Positions 7,058 to 10,715 of a stretch of 10,715 nucleotides of DNA are shown in pieces. Each line of letters begins with the position of its first letter. Positions within the stretch are counted from its first letter, which is position 1. The stretch is from Crocinitomicaceae bacterium (GTDB taxonomy: Bacteria > Bacteroidota > Bacteroidia > Flavobacteriales_D > Crocinitomicaceae). Location: positions 1-10,715 of the forward strand of contig DQTF01000153.1 of NCBI GenBank assembly GCA_015662935.1, in the 5' to 3' direction. A program made the position numbers and the translations under genes. Below the pieces are notes generated by a model. The model saw only the letters and a list, made by a program, of their open reading frames with translations, made no database searches and was not told the DNA's origin.

Positions 7058-7594
7058 TTATTTCAACTCCAACATTCTCACAAACTCCCACATAACAATC
7101 CCTGCACAAACCGAAACATTTAAGCTATGCTTGGTTCCAAATTGTGGAATCTCAATGATGTAATCAGACGCATCAATGACATCTTGATCAACACCGTTGA
7201 CTTCGTTTCCAAAAACAAGCGCGTATTTTTGCTTGGGTAATTGCCCGACATCTTGCAATAACGTCGTCTTTTCTGTTTGTTCTATCGAACAAATTTTAAC
7301 ATTCTCGTTCTTTAATTCATTGACCAAATCGATCGTTGATTCTCGATGCTCCCAAATCATAGATTCAGTTGCTCCAATCGCTGTTTTTTGAATTTCTCGG
7401 TGCGGAGGAGTTGCTGTTATCCCACATAAATAAATCTTTTCAACATTGAAAGAATCGCATGTTCTGAAGAATGCACCCACATTGGTTAAGCTTCTGATAT
7501 CGTTTAGAATAACAATGATTGGGAACTTCTCTTGTTCTTTGAATTCTTCGTTGGAAACTCTATCAAGCTCCCATAGTTTTAGTTTTTTATTCAT
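7058..7594 (-). CDS. SpoU/TrmH-family tRNA/rRNA 2'-O-methyltransferase
   Basis: 178 residues, a short SPOUT-class enzyme that transfers a methyl group from S-adenosylmethionine to a ribose 2'-OH of RNA in the cytoplasm. All three family motifs are present. Motif 1 is NDIRSLTNVGAFFRTCDSF at 31-49, with the conserved Asn38 and catalytic-type Arg44. Motif 2 is ALVFGNEVNGV at 125-135, with Gly129-Asn130-Glu131. Motif 3 is IPQFGTKHSLNVSVCAGI at 149-166, which forms the trefoil knot that binds the cofactor. There is no N-terminal L30e-like RNA-binding domain as in RlmB. Length and layout suit a TrmH-like tRNA enzyme, but the target nucleotide cannot be read from the sequence. It diverges from mutS over 86 bases, and the next gene in its direction starts 86 bases downstream with its own promoter. 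I see no clear terminator after it. Confidence 0.9.
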   Translation of the reverse strand: MNKKLKLWELDRVSNEEFKEQEKFPIIVILNDIRSLTNVGAFFRTCDSFNVEKIYLCGITATPPHREIQKTAIGATESMIWEHRESTIDLVNELKNENVKICSIEQTEKTTLLQDVGQLPKQKYALVFGNEVNGVDQDVIDASDYIIEIPQFGTKHSLNVSVCAGIVMWEFVRMLELK

Positions 7595-7620
7595 ATTGTG
7601 GATAACAACAGCTGTTTATA

Positions 7621-7652
7621 TTTTGCAAAATTGCGAATCGCCGTTACATTTA
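7621..7652 (+). promoter_or_regulatory. Promoter of mutS
   Basis: TTTTG (7621-7625), a 19-base spacer and TACATTTA (7645-7652, 7 of 8 to TAnnTTTG) form a good Bacteroidota primary-sigma promoter. It predicts a start near 7658 and a 5' leader of about 20 bases before the TTG codon at 7681. Confidence 0.55.
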
Positions 7653-7680
7653 CACTGCAAAAATTAAAAAATCAAACGAC

Positions 7681-10329
7681 TTGACGAAAATAAAAGCAGA
7701 AAAAGGTAAAAAAGAGACGCCATTGATGAAACAATACAATGCTATTAAAGCTCGGCATCCCCAAGCTTTGCTTCTTTTTCGGGTGGGAGATTTTTATGAA
7801 ACATTTGGAGAAGATGCAATTGTTACTTCTAAAATTTTAGGAATTGTTCTCACAAAAAGAGGAAATGGAGCAGCAGGACCGATTGAATTAGCTGGTTTTC
7901 CTCATCATTCTCTCGATACTTATTTACCAAAATTGGTTCGTGCAGGTCAACGAGTAGCTATTTGCGACCAATTGGAAGACCCGAAAATGACCAAAACAAT
8001 TGTCAAAAGAGGAGTGACTGAACTTGTTACGCCAGGAGTTTCATTTGATGACAACGTTTTAGATACCAAAAAGAACAATTTCCTCTGCGCTGTTCATTTT
8101 GAAAAAAACCTGATTGGAATTTCATTCTTAGATGTTTCAACTGGCGAGTTTTTAATTGCTGAAGGAAACAAAGAATATATTGAAAAGCTAATTCAAGGAT
8201 TTGAACCAACAGAAATTATATACAACAAGCGTAATTCGAAAGATTACGATGAAGCTTTTGGAAACAAATACTATTCTTTTAGATTAGAAGATTGGGTTTT
8301 TACAAAAGACTACGCATATGAAAGCTTAAATAAGCAGTTTGGCACTAAATCCTTAAAAGGTTTCGGTATTTCTCAACTTGAAGCAGGGATTATTTCTGCA
8401 GGTGCTGCGGTTCATTATTTATCAGAAAACCAACATGATAGACTCGGGCATATTACTGCAATTTCGAGGATAGAAGAAGAAAAATATGTTTGGTTAGACC
8501 GATTTACGATTCGTAACCTCGAATTAATTAGTTCTCCACACGAGAATGCTACGACATTAATTCAAGTCATTGATTCTACAAAAACTCCAATGGGGGGGCG
8601 TATGATGAAGCGCTGGATGGTGCTTCCGTTAAAAGATTTAAAACCCATCCAAGATCGACTAGATGCGGTAGAATCTTTCTATCATAATGACACCATTGTT
8701 TTTGAATTGGGAGAACGTTTGAAGCAAATTAATGATTTAGAACGTTTAATTTCCAAAGTTGCCGTTGGAAAAGTGAATCCTAAGGAAGTGATTTCTTTAA
8801 AGAGAACCCTTTTGCAAATGCAACCCATTAAGGATTTGATTAGTTCTGAGAAAGCAAGTGTGCTTAAGAGAATTGCAGATCAAATTAATCCTTGCGAAAA
8901 ACTCATTGAAATTATCAACACCTCTCTTCAAGAAGACCCTGTTTTGCACATTGGCAAGGGAAAAGTCATTGCTGATGGATTCAATAAAGAGTTAGATGAA
9001 TTACGTGCTATTTCATTCTCAGGAAAAGATTACTTAGATCAACTGCAAAAAAGAGAAAGTGAAAGAACGGGGATTCCAAGTTTAAAAGTTGCGTTTAACA
9101 ATGTCTTTGGATATTATTTAGAGGTTAGAAACACACACAAAGACAAGGTTCCTGAAGAATGGTTGAGAAAGCAAACTTTAGTAAACGCTGAGCGATATAT
9201 TACGGAAGAATTAAAAGAATATGAAGCAAAAATATTAGGTGCTGAAGAAAAAATTCACGCCATTGAATCACGATTGTTTCAAGATTTAGTTTTCACGATG
9301 GCTGATTATATACAACCGATTCAGCTGGATGCATTTTTAATTGCTCAGTTAGACTGTCTTTTGTCCTTCTCTGAGACTGCGAGAGTAAATGATTATTGTA
9401 AACCTGAAATAAACGAAGATTTTGCTTTGGATATTAAATCTGGGCGTCATCCTGTGATTGAAAAGCAGATGAAGACAGGAGAAGAATATATTTCTAACGA
9501 TGTGTATTTAGACAATGATTCTCAGCAAATAATGATGATTACAGGGCCGAATATGTCAGGTAAAAGTGCTCTACTCCGACAGACAGCTTTAATTTCATTG
9601 ATGGCTCAAATGGGAAGTTTTGTTCCGGCATCTTCTGCAAAGTTAGGATTGGTTGATAAAGTTTTTACACGTGTTGGTGCCTCGGATAACATTTCTTCTG
9701 GAGAATCTACTTTTATGGTAGAAATGAATGAGACGTCAAGTATTCTTAACAATCTTTCTAATCGATCTTTGATATTGTTAGATGAGATTGGCCGAGGAAC
9801 AAGCACTTATGATGGGATTTCGATTGCGTGGGCAATTGCAGAATACATTCATGAGCATCCAAAAATGAAAGGCAAAACTTTATTTGCTACGCATTACCAC
9901 GAATTAAATGAGATGACCAATCGTTTTTCTCGTATTAAGAATTTCAATGTTTCGGTAAAAGAGGTGGGGAAGAAAATTCTCTTCCTTCGTAAATTAGTAG
10001 AAGGTGGAAGTGAGCATTCTTTTGGTATTCACGTGGCACGTTTGGCTGGAATGCCACAGCAAGTTTTACAACGAGCAGAAAGTATGTTGGTACAATTGGA
10101 ATCTTCTCATGAATTGACGGAGGGAGTAACTTCTGAAAAAACAACTAAGTTAAAAGCTAAAAAATTAATCTCTCCCGATTTGGAAGATATGCAATTGAGT
10201 TTCTTTCAATTGAATGATCCTGTTTTAGAGAACATTAGAGAAGAGTTGGTTAGTATCGATATCAACACACTGACTCCCGTTGAAGCATTAATGAAGCTTA
10301 ATGAAATAAAAAAACTAACAGGGGGCTAA
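7681..10329 (+). CDS. mutS: DNA mismatch repair protein MutS
   Basis: 882 residues, normal full length. MutS recognises mispaired or looped bases and, with ATP, recruits MutL. The mismatch-recognition Phe-x-Glu is in GDFYETF (Phe38, Glu40). The connector and lever/clamp domains follow to about residue 590. The ATPase has Walker A GPNMSGKS at 622-629, the family signature SGESTFMVEMNE, Walker B DEIGRGTS at 701-708 and THYH at 737-740. Near the C-terminus QLSFF (838-842) fits the sliding-clamp-binding motif. The start is TTG: the sequence from residue 2 aligns with the usual MutS opening and the next Met (16) would cut into the conserved KETPLMKQYN segment. The gene has its own promoter and no mutL beside it, which is normal in this phylum. 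A run of seven G (8592-8598) codes for Gly305-Gly306 in a conserved region. After the stop there is a nine-T run but no hairpin. Confidence 0.98.
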   Translation: MTKIKAEKGKKETPLMKQYNAIKARHPQALLLFRVGDFYETFGEDAIVTSKILGIVLTKRGNGAAGPIELAGFPHHSLDTYLPKLVRAGQRVAICDQLEDPKMTKTIVKRGVTELVTPGVSFDDNVLDTKKNNFLCAVHFEKNLIGISFLDVSTGEFLIAEGNKEYIEKLIQGFEPTEIIYNKRNSKDYDEAFGNKYYSFRLEDWVFTKDYAYESLNKQFGTKSLKGFGISQLEAGIISAGAAVHYLSENQHDRLGHITAISRIEEEKYVWLDRFTIRNLELISSPHENATTLIQVIDSTKTPMGGRMMKRWMVLPLKDLKPIQDRLDAVESFYHNDTIVFELGERLKQINDLERLISKVAVGKVNPKEVISLKRTLLQMQPIKDLISSEKASVLKRIADQINPCEKLIEIINTSLQEDPVLHIGKGKVIADGFNKELDELRAISFSGKDYLDQLQKRESERTGIPSLKVAFNNVFGYYLEVRNTHKDKVPEEWLRKQTLVNAERYITEELKEYEAKILGAEEKIHAIESRLFQDLVFTMADYIQPIQLDAFLIAQLDCLLSFSETARVNDYCKPEINEDFALDIKSGRHPVIEKQMKTGEEYISNDVYLDNDSQQIMMITGPNMSGKSALLRQTALISLMAQMGSFVPASSAKLGLVDKVFTRVGASDNISSGESTFMVEMNETSSILNNLSNRSLILLDEIGRGTSTYDGISIAWAIAEYIHEHPKMKGKTLFATHYHELNEMTNRFSRIKNFNVSVKEVGKKILFLRKLVEGGSEHSFGIHVARLAGMPQQVLQRAESMLVQLESSHELTEGVTSEKTTKLKAKKLISPDLEDMQLSFFQLNDPVLENIREELVSIDINTLTPVEALMKLNEIKKLTGG
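8592..8598 (+). repeat. Seven-G homopolymer inside mutS
   Basis: GGGGGGG spans the end of codon Met304 and the Gly305 and Gly306 codons in the conserved TPMGGRMMKRW segment. Consecutive GGG codons are unusual in such an AT-rich gene. A slip of one base here would truncate MutS well before its ATPase domain. Confidence 0.85.
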
Positions 10330-10348
10330 TTTTTTTTTGATTTCGGTG

Positions 10349-10378
10349 TTTGTAGTTTAGAAAAACTTAGTACATTTG
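10349..10378 (+). promoter_or_regulatory. Promoter of the tRNA-Gly/tRNA-Leu unit
   Basis: TTTG (10349-10352), an 18-base spacer and TACATTTG (10371-10378) match the Bacteroidota -33 and -7 elements, the latter at every fixed position. It begins 19 bases past the mutS stop and predicts a start near 10384, about 35 bases ahead of tRNA-Gly. The precursor leader contains a small TGCAT/ATGCA hairpin (10387-10400). Confidence 0.7.
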
Positions 10379-10419
10379 TCGCCCGATGCATATCGATGCA
10401 ACGATAAATTGAAATACAA

Positions 10420-10495
10420 GCGAGAGTAGCTCAGCTGATAGAGCGCCACCTTGCCAAGGTGGAGGTCGCGGGTTTGAGCCCCGTCTCCCGCTCCA
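10420..10495 (+). tRNA. tRNA-Gly, anticodon GCC
   Basis: A 76-base cloverleaf with encoded CCA. Acceptor GCGAGAG pairs with CTCCCGC except for A4 against C69. D-arm GCTC/GAGC, anticodon stem CCACC/GGTGG with loop TTGCCAA (anticodon 10453-10455), T-arm GCGGG/CCCGT with loop TTTGAGC. The D-loop has A at position 19 instead of G, and the T-loop has T at 56 instead of C, so the normal G19-C56 elbow pair is replaced by A19-U56. It reads GGC and GGU codons. It lies 54 bases before tRNA-Leu in the same transcript. Confidence 0.97.
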
Positions 10496-10549
10496 ACGAA
10501 GTGAACCGCAATATATACTACCTTATTTATTCAGTCCGAATAAGTAAAT

Positions 10550-10633
10550 GCTCGAGTGGTGGAATTGGTAGACACGCCGGACTTAAAATCCTGTGCTCTT
10601 CGGGGCGTGCGGGTTCAAGTCCCGCCTCGAGTA
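10550..10633 (+). tRNA. tRNA-Leu, anticodon TAA
   Basis: An 84-base class II tRNA. Acceptor GCTCGAG pairs with CTCGAGT, closing with a G1-U72 wobble, and A73 is the leucine discriminator. The D-arm is GTG/CAC with the GG-containing loop. Anticodon arm CCGGA CTTAAAA TCCTG (anticodon 10584-10586) has C28 facing U42. The long variable arm is GCTC-TTCG-GGGC, a stable cUUCGg tetraloop hairpin. T-arm GCGGG TTCAAGT CCCGC is perfect. CCA is not encoded after A73 (the next bases are CAT), so it must be added by the CCA-adding enzyme, unlike the neighbouring tRNA-Gly. It reads UUA (and UUG) codons, abundant in this AT-rich genome. Confidence 0.96.
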
Positions 10634-10645
10634 CATTTAGATAAC

Positions 10646-10678
10646 AAAACCCCTGTTGACGCAGGGGTTTTCGTTTTT
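10646..10678 (+). terminator. Intrinsic terminator of the tRNA unit
   Basis: A perfect 10-bp stem, AAAACCCCTG (10646-10655) with CAGGGGTTTT (10662-10671), has a six-base loop and is followed by CGTTTTT. It lies 12 bases past tRNA-Leu and ends the two-tRNA transcript. The A-rich left flank means it may also stop transcripts entering from the right. Confidence 0.93.
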
Positions 10679-10715
10679 ATAGCGGGTAATTTAGTGCTGG
10701 ATTTCTATTCAGAAA

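Noticed and set aside
7726..7728. ATG at Met16 as the start of MutS
   Set aside because: It would remove KETPL, part of the conserved MutS opening, and lengthen the leader beyond what the promoter suggests.
10330..10338. Nine-T run after mutS as an intrinsic terminator
   Set aside because: No GC-containing hairpin precedes it; only weak A-T pairing with the A run before the stop is possible.
10387..10400. TGCAT/ATGCA palindrome in the tRNA leader as a regulatory site
   Set aside because: Five base pairs with a four-base loop are weak, and leaders of tRNA transcripts are removed during processing; nothing else supports a function.
10459..10644. A 61-codon rightward open frame over the tRNAs
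   Set aside because: It overlaps most of tRNA-Gly and all of tRNA-Leu; the frame is open only by chance.

Overview
The window looks like a low-GC chromosomal stretch from a member of the Bacteroidota, most likely a Flavobacteriales-type organism. The clues are: no recognisable Shine-Dalgarno sequences ahead of the genes, promoters of the Bacteroidota primary-sigma type (TTTG or TTG, about 18-20 bases, then TAnnTTTG), Asn/Lys/Ile/Phe-rich proteins, and family resemblance of the histidine kinase, the Omp85 protein and MutS to flavobacterial homologues. Species cannot be named from the sequence alone.

Layout. Positions 1-7594 are entirely leftward (minus strand). In transcription order from the right they hold: a SpoU/TrmH-family RNA 2'-O-methyltransferase (7058-7594); a membrane-anchored SRPBCC + GyrI-like two-domain protein (5952-6971); a small exported protein of unknown function (5346-5807); a type 2 ferredoxin-NADP+ reductase (4196-5206) ended by a strong hairpin terminator (4144-4176); a sensor histidine kinase with no adjacent response regulator (2777-4123); an exported DUF547 domain fused to a predicted outer-membrane beta-barrel (1109-2713); and, 4 bases after it, a single-POTRA Omp85-type outer-membrane protein (1-1104) that starts at TTG and runs off the left edge. 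From 7681 the direction changes: mutS (7681-10329, TTG start) diverges from the methyltransferase across 86 bases, and is followed by a tRNA-Gly(GCC) and tRNA-Leu(UAA) pair with its own near-perfect promoter and a strong terminator.

How the genes work together. Most are housekeeping functions: mismatch repair, RNA methylation, electron transfer and tRNA supply. The kinase, DUF547-barrel and Omp85 genes form the one plausible functional module: a sensor followed by two envelope proteins in the same direction, the last two tightly spaced. The repeated intergenic element around the 153-residue gene (5311-5330 and 5882-5930), a seven-G tract inside mutS, and unusual base pairs in both tRNAs are the parts the gene list does not explain. 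I see no mobile element, CRISPR array, toxin-antitoxin pair or clear undescribed defence system. No gap without a gene exceeds 150 bases.
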